From Lactarius indigo (Eukaryota; Basidiomycota; Agaricomycetes; Russulales; Russulaceae): a stretch of DNA of 64,000 nucleotides. Within the stretch, counting starts at the first letter, position 1. The number at the start of each line of letters is the position of its first letter. The notes beneath the pieces were generated by a model, which made no database searches, was not told the DNA's origin, and saw only the letters and a program-made list of their open reading frames with translations. Shown here one piece after another: positions 1 through 10,888 of this stretch. The stretch spans positions 47,871 through 111,870 of the forward strand of contig JAFKAC010000151.1 of assembly GCA_025766275.1 (NCBI GenBank). Direction: 5' to 3'. The position numbers and the translations under genes are program-made.

Positions 1-1694
1 GCCTGACTCGTCGGCATTTTTCCCAGACATCACTTTAACATGGTCACCAGGTTTGAAGCGTTTCCTGACGCTTCGCGCTGGCACCTGCACCTTCTGTCCT
101 TCAAGATCGACTGAGCCGACTGGATTGACTGTGACAATGTCCAAATTGATGGATTCGACAACACCATGAACGCCAGCTTGTTCGCCCTCGAACACTTCAA
201 CGTGATCACCAGGCTGCAACACTGCAATTGCCGCCTTGCGCGAGGCCTCGGCGATAAGAGAAAGGTCAACGCTGTTCTCTATACCCTCGCCCTCTTGGTT
301 GCCCCGCGCGAATCGTGTGATCTCGTCCAGTGTAGGGTTGACATTTTCCGTTACTATTGCACTGAGTTTGAAGTCTTTCTCGATAAAACCATCTTTGTAC
401 GTGTCGTTTTGGAAGATGTACGCTTGGCTTCGTTTCGACACCATCTTGCGCCCATAGACTTTGACGACCTCTTCGTAGTTGAAAAAACGCTGTGGCGGGC
501 GGACACCGGTAGAGACAGTGAGACCAGTTTTTTTGCGCTTTTTGCCATCGACCGCAACTTCATCCTTCGGGTTGAGATCGATGCGGGGGATGAACTTAAG
601 TCCAACCTCCTCCCCGTTTTCGGTGATATCTACCACTTGGGCAAGGTCCCCTTGGTACTTGCCCCGCCTGATGCGGACCCAGTTACCCGGATTAACGGTT
701 GTTTCTTGCTTCTTGATTAAGAGTAGACTGGCCATTTCATCAATAGGCACCAGGGTGACACCGCGACTGGGATAGATTCCGACGAGCCCATTGCAAGCCT
801 CGCTGACTTGCTTCTGACTTCGAGCCTCAACGTAGATCATGCCAGGGAGGGAGTCGCGCTCAAATGCGGAAAGAATCTGCAAGGGGCGGTTGGAAAACTC
901 GAGGTCAAGCGACTTGCGCATGAGGCTGAAGACAAGGTCCCGCTCACGACCAGGCTGAATGCGATTCTGTCAATGATTCGGTCCTAGATAGTTAGGTAAA
1001 ACGAGCACTTGCCTTGCACCGCACTTGCCAGAGGTTAGCATCTTGGACGGAGGGCATTAGAAGGCGCTGAGGCACTTCATTCATGTCCCCAGTGTAACGA
1101 ACGGCTGAACGCTTATAGCGCTGACTGACATCCTCCGCTATCCGTGCCAGGTCTTGGTCATTGAGTTCCCTTTCGCGTCTGTCTAGCCGTACGTGGTGTG
1201 CTGGTCTCCTGACGCCGTCTTCGTCGTCACCCTCCCCTTCAGGCTCGGCGATGAATTCGTCTGAAATGGGATTCGGGTCGTAGGTTGCATGTCACAGTAG
1301 AAGGACGGCCGCACCTCTGCCGTACTCCTCATCCTCTTCTTCCTCGTCTTCGTCCTCATTGACCTCGGCTTCTACGTCAAGGAAACGGTTGACCGCCGCG
1401 CGTTTGTGACGTCGCTGGCTACAGTCTCAGTATCGAAGACGAACAGGAGGGTGGGTGGTGGCTGACCTTTTGCCTCTTGCTACCACGGGCTACGCCTTCG
1501 TCCTCGTCTTCTTCGTCGTCATCGTCATCCTCTTCCTCATCTTCGTCTTCGTCGTCTTCGTCGTCTTCCTCCCTTCTACGCCGTTGTTTGCGATTAGTAT
1601 CACGGTGGGGCTCTCCTTGCGCTTCTTGTTCTTCTTCCTCTTGTTCTTCGGCTGCACCTAATCTTTCGTAACGCTCTTCCTCTGCGTCGGACAT
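1..1694 (-). CDS. SPT5: Transcription elongation factor SPT5, N-terminal part (cut by left edge)
   Basis: SPT5 forms DSIF with SPT4 and keeps RNA polymerase II processive; it acts in the nucleus. The ATG at 1694 opens a very acidic tract of Glu/Asp runs with a basic patch (NRKQRRRREE), typical of the SPT5 N-terminus. After introns comes a second acidic exon (VEAEVNEDEDEEEEDEEYGR), then the NGN domain (LWQVRCKPGRERDLVFSLMR, later ILSAFERDSLPGMIYVEA). KOW motifs follow (NPGNWVRIRRGKYQGDLAQV; QPGDHVEVFEGEQAGVHGVV; FKPGDHVKVMSGKNADESG), the last running into base 1. Later KOWs and the C-terminal repeats lie outside the window. One intron (955-1012) appears to use a GC donor. The family assignment is very secure; exon ends are inferred. 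Confidence 0.93.
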
Positions 1695-1834
1695 GGTAGT
1701 GGTGGTTTGGGGAGAGGGCAGAACGATGTTGTAGAATGTTCAGGTCTGACTCGGATTCACCGGGCCGGGTATACTTTATTCGGATGTCTTTAATTATTTT
1801 CTTATTATTTTTCCTAATTTGCGACACCCATCCC

Positions 1835-3546
1835 ATGGCCCTGTTCAGCGATCTTCCGCTCGACCTTTTGCCTCTCATCGTCGCCAGTATTCTAGAAGCA
1901 GTGGATGTTGCATCGTTGTGTCTAGTCGATCACACTTTTCGTACATTTGCTGTACCAAAACTTTACGAGCGAATCTCCATCTATGCTTGGCAACGATCAT
2001 CAAAACTCAGGGTTTGTGATCGATATGGCTATTCTCTATAATTTCGCTTGAGGTGTCGTGCATAGGTGACACAATTATTTAGAACACTTGCAGAGCACCC
2101 CAACCTCGCGTGCCTCGTCCGTCAATTAGGTTGGCCCGTTCAATTATATTGTGAAATTTGATTCGTACACCCACATGAAACAACCAAAGTGATCACGGAC
2201 TTCCCGAAAGCGCAGGATTCTTTCGCCTACGAACACCTCGGAGGCTGGTTCACGAGAGGACTCGAGAACTGCGTGAAACTCAGGTGCTGCACGTGGACCA
2301 GGGATTGTTCTTTAACATCCCATATTCTCAAGAGCCTTGGGAAATGTTCCGAATTAACCGACATCTCTATCAACGGGTATCATTCTGGTCTCTACAAACC
2401 AGGAGACCTTCTCCAGCTACTTCACCTGCACAAGATTTCGTTGATCAGGCCTAGCAAGCCTATACTCGAAATCCTCCCGAGTTGGCTTCAAGCAACCGGG
2501 AAATCGTTAACAAGTCTAACATTAATATGCAAGGCAAGGCAGTCCTCCATTCGTGTCTTGAACGCACTATTCACACATTATCAGGATGACATGTACATAA
2601 CCGACGCGCTTTTAAATACTATGTCACCGCACCTTTCGCGGCTAGAGCGTCTTTATCTCGTTGGCTGCCCAAAGGTGACAAATGAAGGTGTCTGGTCGAT
2701 GATAAGAACCAGGACTCGAGACTTGAAGGAGCTGGGCCTCGAAAACCTGTCCCCCCACTTCGTGGGTGTTACCATTTTCCTTGAGCTACCGCCACTGATT
2801 TTGGGTCATTGAGTAGGACATGTCAGCGCTAAGCGCAGCTTGCGCGAGGGCTGGCGGATTGAATTCGCTATCCTCCTTCACATTGACCATTCACCCTAAT
2901 TGGTCAACCGAAGCATGGATGGGCGGCGCGGTATCCCTCCTCGAAGTGTCGCCCCTGGAATCCCTCAACGTGTCTGGTCGCACTCCCTTGAAAGTATTCG
3001 CAAAAGCACTCAGGGACAGATTCTGCATGCGAATTGTTGATCAACATCGTGACCACCTCGTCCGTTTTTCTTTGTATGGACCGCTACTTAGCCTCGCCTC
3101 CATCGACTACGTATGCCTTCATTGCTCGAAATTAGAACAACTTTTCATATGCGTGGACCACGCCGAAATGGCCTGTTTCATATTTTGTTTCTCAAACCTG
3201 CGCTAATGTTCAAGTTATTAGGCACGCATTGTGGCGACACTTGCGCAAGTGAATCTCCTGTGTGCGATACATATCAATATCAATGTGCTACCGGAGCATT
3301 GCAATCTGTATGCTCATGCATTGAACATTGCTCGCCAATGCAATTCGACCATATCTCAAGTTGGTATCAATGCAGAGGTCTGGAAGGTGGGTAGCCCTTC
3401 TTTCTCGTTGGCCTCCCCGCCAATAAGAGTCGGTTTAGGTAGAGAGACGTGTACTCGTCGTGAAGGGTGTCGCGCAGGTGGACCGTTTTCTCACCGAGGT
3501 CGAAAACCCTGATATTCCAGAGCGATTTCTCGTTGTTCGTACATAA
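1835..3546 (+). CDS. F-box / leucine-rich-repeat-like protein
   Basis: The first exon begins MALFSDLPLDLLPLIVASIL and continues with EAVDVASLCLVDHTFRTFAVPKLYERI, the form of a basidiomycete F-box that binds Skp1 in SCF ubiquitin ligases. Later exons carry irregular leucine-rich repeats (SRLERLYLVGCPKVTNEGVW; TRDLKELGLENLSPHFV; LSSFTLTIHPNW), which would be the substrate-recognition part. I join exons through several short introns and end at a TAA at 3544-3546 after DIPERFLVVRT. The gene is separated from SPT5 by about 140 bp, so the two share a divergent promoter. The target is unknown. The family is expanded in mushrooms and often polymorphic. Confidence 0.7.
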
Positions 3547-4105
3547 GGAAATGTATTATAGATCCTCGGACACTCAATGTGGTTGTAGACGTCGTACTCC
3601 ACGTGGCATTGTTCCATTTCATCCTCGCGCGCTTATACTCGCGGACAGTCCGAGTCCACGTGCTACAGTCCCCTCACGCAAATAGTAGCTGGACCACCAG
3701 CAGGGATTGATTATCATGGGTACACAAAAGCTATCGCCACAAGGACAACGTCTGCGTATCATCATTCTAACCGTGCCCATCATGGCCGCAACATCCGGTT
3801 TGCAATTATCCCAAGTCGTCGCTTCTGAAACAACCTACTCATACATCACACCAATGTACCAGTGGTCTTGTTCAAACGACTTGTGCTTGGTGAACCCCAA
3901 CGCAAACTTCCTCGTCTCGGAGACCGCGACACAGACCGGAAGATCGTCGAATTTGGTCGCGAGGAGGAGCCGGGTCAGCAGCAGTAATATGATTTGGATG
4001 AAGGGGTGCCAGCTCAGAGCTGTACTATTTACAAATCTATCTCTGCGATACCACAGTAGCGTACGTCTATGGGTCGACTACCGAGTGGAAGGGGATGGAA
4101 CCCCA
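3547..4105. other. Convergent intergenic stretch, no supported gene
   Basis: This lies between the 3' ends of the F-box-like gene and MIC10. A 135-codon plus-strand frame begins near 3707 (MGTQKLSPQGQRLR...), but I recognise no domain in it and see no coherent exon chain. It is probably 3' untranslated DNA, or a small gene I cannot identify. Confidence 0.4.
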
Positions 4106-4630
4106 TCATTTTGATTCTTGGGGCGGCTGCTGGAGCACGCGAACACCGGCGATTCGCGCGGGGTTGAACGACCGGTCGCAGTCTGCATATGCAGCACCAG
4201 CACCGAAGCCCGTCGAGAGGGCGATAGGCCATGCGCGTCCTGGAAATTCGTCATGTTGGGGTAGATAAACGGTGGTGCGGGTGTTGTGACGCACGGCGGA
4301 AAAGGATGACCGACGCAACGACGCCAACGCTAAAGCCGATGCCCCTGCCCACCAGAAAGGTCGTGAGAAGTCGCAGAAAACTATCAGAACGCTGTGTCGA
4401 CGCACGACTTTACTAGTAAATCCGCCACTGTCCGTCGCGGCTCATGGTCAGCTCAGTAATGAGTATGCTGGGGAAAGAATGCATACGACAGCGGTCATAC
4501 TGTGCAAGCGTCAGGTCGGGATTCTTTCTCTGAAATTTGTATGGAAGATACACACCTTCTGGGCGACGATATCCTCACTAGAAGTTGGTTTTGAGGGTGC
4601 GGGTGCGGGTGTGGGTGTGGGTGAAGCCAT
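4106..4630 (-). CDS. MIC10: MICOS complex subunit MIC10
   Basis: MIC10 is a small hairpin protein of the mitochondrial inner membrane that oligomerises to bend membranes at crista junctions. A three-exon model fits: 4630-4556 (MASPTPTPAPAPSKP...EDIVAQK), 4391-4295 and 4239-4106. The lengths sum to 306 nt with correct phases, giving 101 residues, the usual family size. The two glycine-rich membrane segments are clear: LVGRGIGFSVGVVASVILF, then the basic loop RRR, then AWPIALSTGFGAGAAYADCD. The Pro/Ala-rich N-terminus is longer than in yeast. The acceptor of exon 2 is the least certain point: the usual KWD motif after the first exon is not evident (KRSD is read instead). Confidence 0.88.
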
Positions 4631-4885
4631 GGATGTCTGGATTGACGGTAAATACGGGTAAACACCGGAGCGGATTCACAACACGAGGCGGACTCGGCCT
4701 AAACAACAAACAGTGGCACGCCTCACTCTAGTTATTGATACCGCTACCGTAATCACCCCCAATTCCCCAGATGCACCTTCGTGTTCATGATCTGGTACTA
4801 GGATCGTCGGAACTAATAACCGGTTGACAGGAGTGTCGCCTTTCATTGCGCTGCGCAGCATCCCTACATTCCCACTAGGCTGGCA

Positions 4886-4891
4886 GTTACT
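4886..4891. repeat. Target site duplication, left copy (GTTACT)
   Basis: Six bases, GTTACT, lie directly outside the left terminal inverted repeat. The same six bases lie directly outside the right one. A 6-bp duplication fits retroviral-type (rve) integrases such as those of Maverick/Polinton elements. Confidence 0.85.
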
Positions 4892-5211
4892 TATGGCAAG
4901 CAGGAGTGAGCAGGTCCATATTGAATATCGCGAAACGAATATTCAAAACTCCGCTTCGCAGATCAAATAGCCGATTCGATAGCCTTACTCCCGGTATCGT
5001 CACTATCATTTGGATTATGTAATTACATAATCATTCTCAATATCACCATATTCCTGGGACTCTGGCAATTCCTTTTCGTCCCTCTATTGTGACTCGGTCA
5101 CATCGCCGCACGTGCAACTGTAGTGAGGGTCCGTGCGTCGTCTTGAACTCAGGGCTGGCAGCCCGTCGCTCCCTTTTTCCCTGGTGCGTGCCCCTCCTAT
5201 ACTAACTGCCC
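4892..5211 (+). repeat. Left terminal inverted repeat (320 bp)
   Basis: This is the reverse complement of 14061-14380 with 3 mismatches in 320 bases. It contains internal symmetric motifs that could bind the integrase or a regulator: arms TTGAATAT / ATATTCAA at 4921-4928 and 4939-4946, a perfect 20-bp palindrome at 5013-5032, and GTGAC-TCG-GTCAC near 5090. Confidence 0.95.
5013..5032. promoter_or_regulatory. Perfect 20-bp palindrome in left TIR
   Basis: GATTATGTAATTACATAATC reads identically on both strands. It is conserved in both TIRs (also 14240-14259). Its position about 120 bp inside the end suggests a dimer-binding site, for example for the integrase. The role is inferred. Confidence 0.5.
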
Positions 5212-6160
5212 TGTTTTTTTTTGAACTTTTTTTATTCCGGCACATAGGTACAGACGGGTCATAGCTGAGACCTGTGCCCATCTTTGTCCAAGGTGCATAA
5301 TATTCCACACGATCTAAGCCGGGCGGTCTGTCACTGACACCCAGTAACAATACCCAGTACACTTTCGTGTCGTGCACACACCGGCAATGCGGTCTTGGGT
5401 TCCCATGGCACAGCACCAGCACGCACCTTGCCATCGATCGCTTTTCCCGTCGCTCTTCCCATCCACGCATGCACACTCTCTCCTCGCCACACCATTGCTC
5501 TCTCCCTCACAACCACGCAACTCGACGACGACGATTCCTCCACAAGCCAGCCCCCTAGGCTACTTGCAAACAAGCTGCGCATCCTCGTGCGTCACCCCTG
5601 TTCACTAGGTACTACTAATCTTATAATAACAATTTAGGGTGTACGCTGTCGTCGGCCGCAACGCCGGCCTCCGTTCATTACAATGACATTGTCTTAGCTC
5701 CTTTCTCTCTCTCTCTCAGCCCTCACGCTACCTTACCCCCGCGATTTCGTGTCTCACTGCTATGTTTCGATCGTCTCAGCGTCTCAACTCGTTTCCTATG
5801 CCACATCTCCCTCTTTTTACCATACCTTCTACCATATTCCTTTCTGTGGTGGCTACTGGTCCAACTGTATCTAAGCCGCTGCTGTTGAATAGACCGGATT
5901 TTCTCCTGTTCGCTTGTGTGATTCTTGAGGTCATGCCACTCAACGGCACCGGAACACTCGTATCGTAAAGTCGGCCAGCTCTTCCTCGTCCTTTAGCGGT
6001 TTACGCTTGTGTTCGCATTTTTGCGTCCTTCCCGGGAGCGAAGGAGATGGCTCATCAACTTCCCATGTATTATATATATACATCCAAATCCGAGTTAGTT
6101 TGTTTGCTTTAACTAAGGAGTAACTAGTGTAGGTTTAAAAGTAAGTTGGAAGTGGGTACG
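5212..6160. other. Non-coding left interior of the transposon
   Basis: I recognise no gene here. The stretch holds a poly-T run next to the TIR (about 5213-5232), a CT microsatellite near 5705-5720 and a short TA run near 6070. Small frames on both strands look random. It may hold the 3' untranslated region of the alpha-kinase gene. Confidence 0.5.
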
Positions 6161-8959
6161 CTACGGAGATATATCCAGGCCGTCGCTTTCGGGGTTGAGA
6201 AGGATATGCAGTCCCGGGACACGCTTGGGCTAGTTTACCAGTGCTCAGTATTCATATAGTAAGAAATATTCGGAATGGGCAACACACCTGCTGGTCGTAC
6301 GAAGTCGGCACCTCAAAAAACTTGCAGATAACATTGCACTGGTGCTCCTTCTCAAAATCGCGATGTGTTCCCCGAACATTGCCTTTGCTGAACAATTTGT
6401 GCCCTAGGTCACTGGGCATCAAATAAGAAGAAGTCAGTAGATATGAAGAGAGAGTTCCTCACGGATGTGTGATGATCTGTGGGTCTGTCAGGAGGGTATC
6501 ACCCCCTAGTGTCGTCCAAGGTGTTGTCAGCTGTGCATAATCAACGAGTCGGAAAATCCCTCACCCTGAAAATCCGAAGTGAATGCCTGGCAGCCTGTTC
6601 TCCAGTACTGCACATGCTGGCAAAAAGCGAGAAAATCGGCACGGTGGCAATTCTCACTATCATCAAAGTGGAGTGGATACGAGGATCCATTATTAATATA
6701 CTTCCTCCAGGGTCCATCTTCGGAGGAATGAATCAGCTCTTCGACTAGATACACCTCCTTTTGTGCAGGTGCTACATTGGTGATTGCCAAGCCCGACTTG
6801 ACAAATCGAAACTGGGGAATTGTCACCGGACAGGTAACATTGTGACTCTGGTGATATGAAGCCATAAAGCTGTAAACGTCTTCAAGCAGTGAATCTGCCC
6901 ACTGAATGGAAAGTGCGTCGGCAGCCAGGTCCCTAATTTGCTCATCCGGAGAGAGGGAGAGTGTCGGGGCCACAGATGATGACACATCTGAGGTGTGGCT
7001 GTGGTTCGACAAGTAGGGTTGCTTAAGCGCGACTGAAGCAGTCGGAAATGGGGATGGCCCTGTAAGGTCTATTTTCCCTTCTTTCATGGACTTGAAAGCA
7101 CCGTATTGTAGTTTTTGAGCCATATTAAAGAGGACAAACCCATTTTGAGGCTGAGCCTTGTGCATCCATTCCCCAAATCCGGAGTCGGTGACGCTTTGTG
7201 CTAAGATAAGTGATCTTAATGGTTTGGTGGGACACAACCAAAATAGTATCGGATATGACACTGTATTGACTAAAATTGTGTCTTGATCATGTCAGCAGAT
7301 AAGGCCATAGTAAGAACACGTACGAAGGCCATTAATAGCAGCAGGCTGTGGCTCATGTTGGGCGATAAGTGCTTGTCGGATATCTTCCACAGAAGGTGAC
7401 ACAGGATGTGAATCACAGAACTTATCACTCCGTGTACGCTTCTGTGAGCTGGATACCTCTTTAACTTGCTCTTCAGATATTTTCCGTTTCTTGCCAAATA
7501 TTGGACGGGGCTTGGGACGGGTATGCAGACGTGTATTGACTTGTGACGGTGTGACCCGAGAGTCAAGACCAGATTTTGTGCGTGAGACAAGAAGCGTTGA
7601 CTTTGATTCCGACTCAGAGTCAGATGACTGCGGAGATATGAGAACAAAAATAGAGGCCATAAAAAAAAGCGTACAGATTCTTGATCCTTGAACTGTGTGC
7701 TAGCTTCAAGTTGCTCCTGGAAGTCCTGATGGGCCTTCGCTTTCTTGTAGTGGTCCACATTGATAACCAGCATGACATCTAGTTGGGTTGCGAGAGACCT
7801 TGACCTTAAGTTGGTTTTGGGTCCACCGGAGTTGAGACAGTACTCGAGAATTGCATGTTCTTTGTTGTCAAGATGTATACCATTGTTACCCCTTTTCAGC
7901 CGGACTGATTCGATGTGTTCCATATTGAGAGGGAAACCCTTAAACTCCTTGAGCCAATCCGATAGAAAGGCATTGAGGAGGAGGCGTTGGAGGTTTTCGT
8001 GACTAATTCGGATCGGAACATATGCTATTGTGTCACACTTGAAAGTAGTCAGCATAAGTCAGCAATAGCGTCACAAAACAACCGACATACATGAATGACG
8101 AAAGGCTGGATTCGTCCAGGCTGCTGTGCCGTCAGTCTTCCATTGAGGATTACTGTGATGGCATCCTGTCCACCAGCACGAATCCGCTCACGAAGCTGAT
8201 TACGCACAGCCTCGTAATGTTGGAGTGCAAGAGGGGCCGTGAACTCCTTTGGGATGGCGATTTCGAGAGGAGGGAGCTCAAATGGCGCACCCTCACCTAC
8301 TGGTCCTGGTGCCCAGCCCGTTGGGATCAATTTTTGAAGTGAGGTCGAACGGTGGGACCCATTGGCAGGGGTAGTGTTGCGTTGTCCCAGTCCCGGTCTT
8401 CCTGACTTGTCTACTGGCCTAACTTGGGATTGGTTACCTAATTAAAGATATCAGCGAAAGGTATAAGCATGCCCGAGGAAAGGTGTGAATGTACGCACCC
8501 CTTTGAGACGCGGCTACATCCCTTCGAATTTGTTCAAAGTTGACAGAGTGAATCCGAGTGGCTTCTATGTGATGGCTTTAGTGTTATATTTAAAAAGAAA
8601 ATGAGGTACTTGCGGTTTAGTGAAGTGGTGGAGGACTTGGTCCGATAGTAGCTGTAACAATCTGGACAGACCAGCATCTCCGTTATCGTCCTGTTAGCCT
8701 CTCGTACCTTTACCTTCCTTGCTAACATTTGTGAGAACTCCTTTTTGCAGCGTTCACGTTCACATTGAATGGTCAGTGCCAGACGCGTGGATTGTTCTGG
8801 TGATTGCACAGCCCCCAGACCCTCAAACTGAACACCTGGGTCCGACGTCACAGGAGGTGTGGCCGAAACTAGAAGAGACGGCTCCATGAGAGAGTGTGAG
8901 TTAAAACGCGTTGGGTTGAAAGAGGGCATGTTGAAAGAGGTGGCGTGTTTGAACAACAT
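6161..8959 (-). CDS. Alpha-type protein kinase carried by the transposon
   Basis: Alpha-kinases (eEF2K/TRPM7/MHCK type) phosphorylate Ser/Thr with an atypical fold. The N-terminal exon from about 8959 has a zinc-ribbon-like cysteine pattern (CERERCKKEF...VCPDCYSYY; C-x4-C, C-x2-C). A long central region follows with a Ser-rich, basic stretch (PIFGKKRKISEEQVKEVSSS). The catalytic domain is at the C-terminus: AQKLQYGAFKSMKEG (ATP-binding lysine region), KEVYLVEELIHSS, FCQHVQYWRTG, FTSDFQG, LLTDPQIITHP, then LGHKLFSKGNVRGTH...HQCNVICKFFE with the zinc-binding Cys/His residues of the fold. Stop is at 6161 if a last intron is used, otherwise at 6252. Start may be 8959 or 8939. Introns are inferred, but no internal stop is forced in the kinase domain. 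Lying inside an intact transposon, it is likely element cargo. Confidence 0.82.
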
Positions 8960-9600
8960 GAAACGCCGCACTTATTCACAATGAAGCCCAGGCCGAATTG
9001 GTCCAAGTGCGCGGCCATGGAAAACTTGCCATCAGCAAATGGACTGAGTTGAATGCGCCGAATATATTCCCGGCCTTCACTTCAGCAAGTAGCATAAACT
9101 AAGTACAATAAAGATAGTAGTTCCTGGGAGGTATTGAAATGTCAGCGGGCTTGCAAAAAAGTGATATGTCAATACAAACCTCTAAAACCGACGTTCTTAA
9201 TCGATCTCATCAGGGCTCAACACTAACAAGGGCCCAATTGCCCAGTGTGTCCACGTCGTCGGTGTAGTAACGCTCGACTTCGTAACTGCACACGCAACCG
9301 TTGTCGCATATGACCTGCATGCATGTGGCATGTGAGCCAACTCGACACGACAATGCTGACCGTACGACGCTCGAGGCCAATGCGTACACCATGCGTGACG
9401 GCAGTGAGATGGTGCGTACGGTGCGTAGAGGTGGGTGTGGCAGCAGATTGCTCGCTTGTGCTGGCAGAAAAGGGTGAGCGATTGTGGAGTAGGTGAAAGT
9501 GCACAGGGTGCACGTGGAACTGCCGCACCTGCAGGGAGGCCGGTGTGTGACGTTGCAGACGACGCTGTGTGTGGATGTTGAGGCTGCATGCTGAACTTGA
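8960..9600. other. Transposon interior between alpha-kinase and captured gene fragments
   Basis: No certain gene. A minus-strand frame at about 9210-9392 ends with a Cys-rich piece (CMQVICDNGCVCSYE) followed by YYTDDVDTLGNWALVSVEP. It may be the tail of the ROT1-derived region or a further captured fragment, but I do not recognise it. Confidence 0.35.
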
Positions 9601-9756
9601 ATAGTGGCTGCGTGGGAGCATGTTTGGCGTTGTGGAGACTAGGAACATGGGCGGAAGTGGCGATCCAGAAAACTGATACACGTGGAGCTTGGGCCCGTCG
9701 GTTGAATCTACGAAAATTTGCCACAGCTGGTATAGCTCCGTGTACTGTGCAAGTGT

Positions 9757-10143
9757 CATCACAGCCTCTCGTCGATGCCACGCTCCCAAAGGAACTTCTC
9801 AAACTCATCCTGAAGGCCAAGGCCAAGCGTCCCGAACTGAGGGTCGATGTAGAGTCCACGGCGCTTTCAGTCAGCCTCGGCGGTCAAGTCCATCGTGAGC
9901 TTGGAGTCCTTGTAGGACGATACGTTCTCAATGACGAACGCACCCTCTTGGCACACTGCATCGATGCTCAAAGCGCCAGGGACCGAAGGCTCAGTAACGG
10001 TCAACGAGCAGCGGAGCGGGTATGACGACGGTGATTCGCGAGAACACGGGGACGCGTGCACGCGTTGAAACGAGTGAAGAGCGTAGAGAAAGAGCACGTG
10101 ACGATGGTGCGGTAAACTGACGGACAGTACGGAAGACAGACAT
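9757..10143 (-). pseudogene. MAM33: MAM33 / p32 (gC1qBP) mitochondrial matrix protein fragment
   Basis: MAM33/p32 is an acidic trimeric protein of the mitochondrial matrix. From an ATG at 10143 the frame gives a typical import presequence (MSVFRTVRQFTAPSSRALSL, Arg/Ser-rich). After a gap missing most of the middle of the protein come ALSIDAVCQEGAFVIENVSS, YKDSKLTMDLTAEAD and KRRGLYIDPQFGTLGL, then LQDEFEKFLWERGIDE, the conserved C-terminal region. A TGA at 9867-9869 stands where the family has Trp (AEAD-W-KRRG), and the frame is lost after GIDE. It sits inside the ROT1 pseudogene, so it was inserted into or rearranged with it. Non-functional. Confidence 0.82.
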
Positions 10144-10389
10144 GGCGATTTGTAGAATGAGAGGTGGACAACAATGAGTGCCGTGAGATGAGGTACGCCT
10201 GCTAGTCGCGCGAGGCATGCGTCAGCGAGTTAGACGCGGCACTGAAGCAATTCGAGATGCGGGCGAGGACAAGTGGCCGGAAGCGTGGAACATGCGCCAA
10301 CATGAATGAAAGCGGGATTGTGGGGCTTTGGCACGCCTGCTATCGGGCAAGCCGTGGACCGCGCAGCTCGAATACCTGCGGGGTAGTCA

Positions 10390-10888
10390 TTATGATGTGC
10401 TGTGGCAGCGGCCACGATGAAGGTGCGGGCGCGGACTCGGTTGGGGAGTGCAGGAATGCTGGTGAGCTGAGTGTGCGGGTGCAGGTGGATGCGTTTGGAA
10501 GGGGGACTGGGCACTGGGAGGGATTATGTGTGTCGGTACCCTCGGGAACATCTCGGACATGCGCAGGAAGGAAGGCGAGACAGGCGAATCGGTGCAAGCC
10601 ATGTCGAGCTCAGAGATGAGACCGGCACGTTGGCCGAGGCCGCTGGGAGGACGGATATCCGAAGATGGAGGTAATGACGAGCGGCTGGGAGAGTGGGGTA
10701 ACGGTACACTGGAGATATGGGAAATGGCCCTAAAGGCATCCCCGTCCCCTATGAAGGTGTCACTTTGAGGCAATGGTCGTCGTCCACCGGCGCAGGGATA
10801 TTGAGATGGTGATGTCGACAAGATCGTAGATGGTGAATGCATGAGACTGGGCGTGTCTTCGATCTCGAATTTTTGGGACGCATGAACC
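10390..10888 (-). pseudogene. Ser/Pro-rich open frame inside the insertion in the ROT1 pseudogene
   Basis: A minus-strand frame continues directly from the ROT1 residues FLENYNE and reads about 160 codons rich in Ser and Pro (HSPSTILSTSPSQYPCAGG; SFLRMSEMFPRVPTHIIPPS). I do not recognise the source protein. Composition and lack of a start suggest another captured exon fragment; chance openness in GC-rich DNA is possible. It lies between the ROT1 break and the MAM33 fragment. Confidence 0.4.

Noticed and set aside
1477..1671. Plus-strand frame of long Ser runs
   Set aside because: It is the reverse strand of the acidic Glu/Asp repeats of SPT5.
3707..4114. 135-codon plus-strand open frame
   Set aside because: No recognised domain, no exon partners, and its 3' end overlaps the MIC10 stop region.
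9588..10025. 145-codon plus-strand frame
   Set aside because: It is antisense to the MAM33 and ROT1 pseudogene text, which explains its openness.
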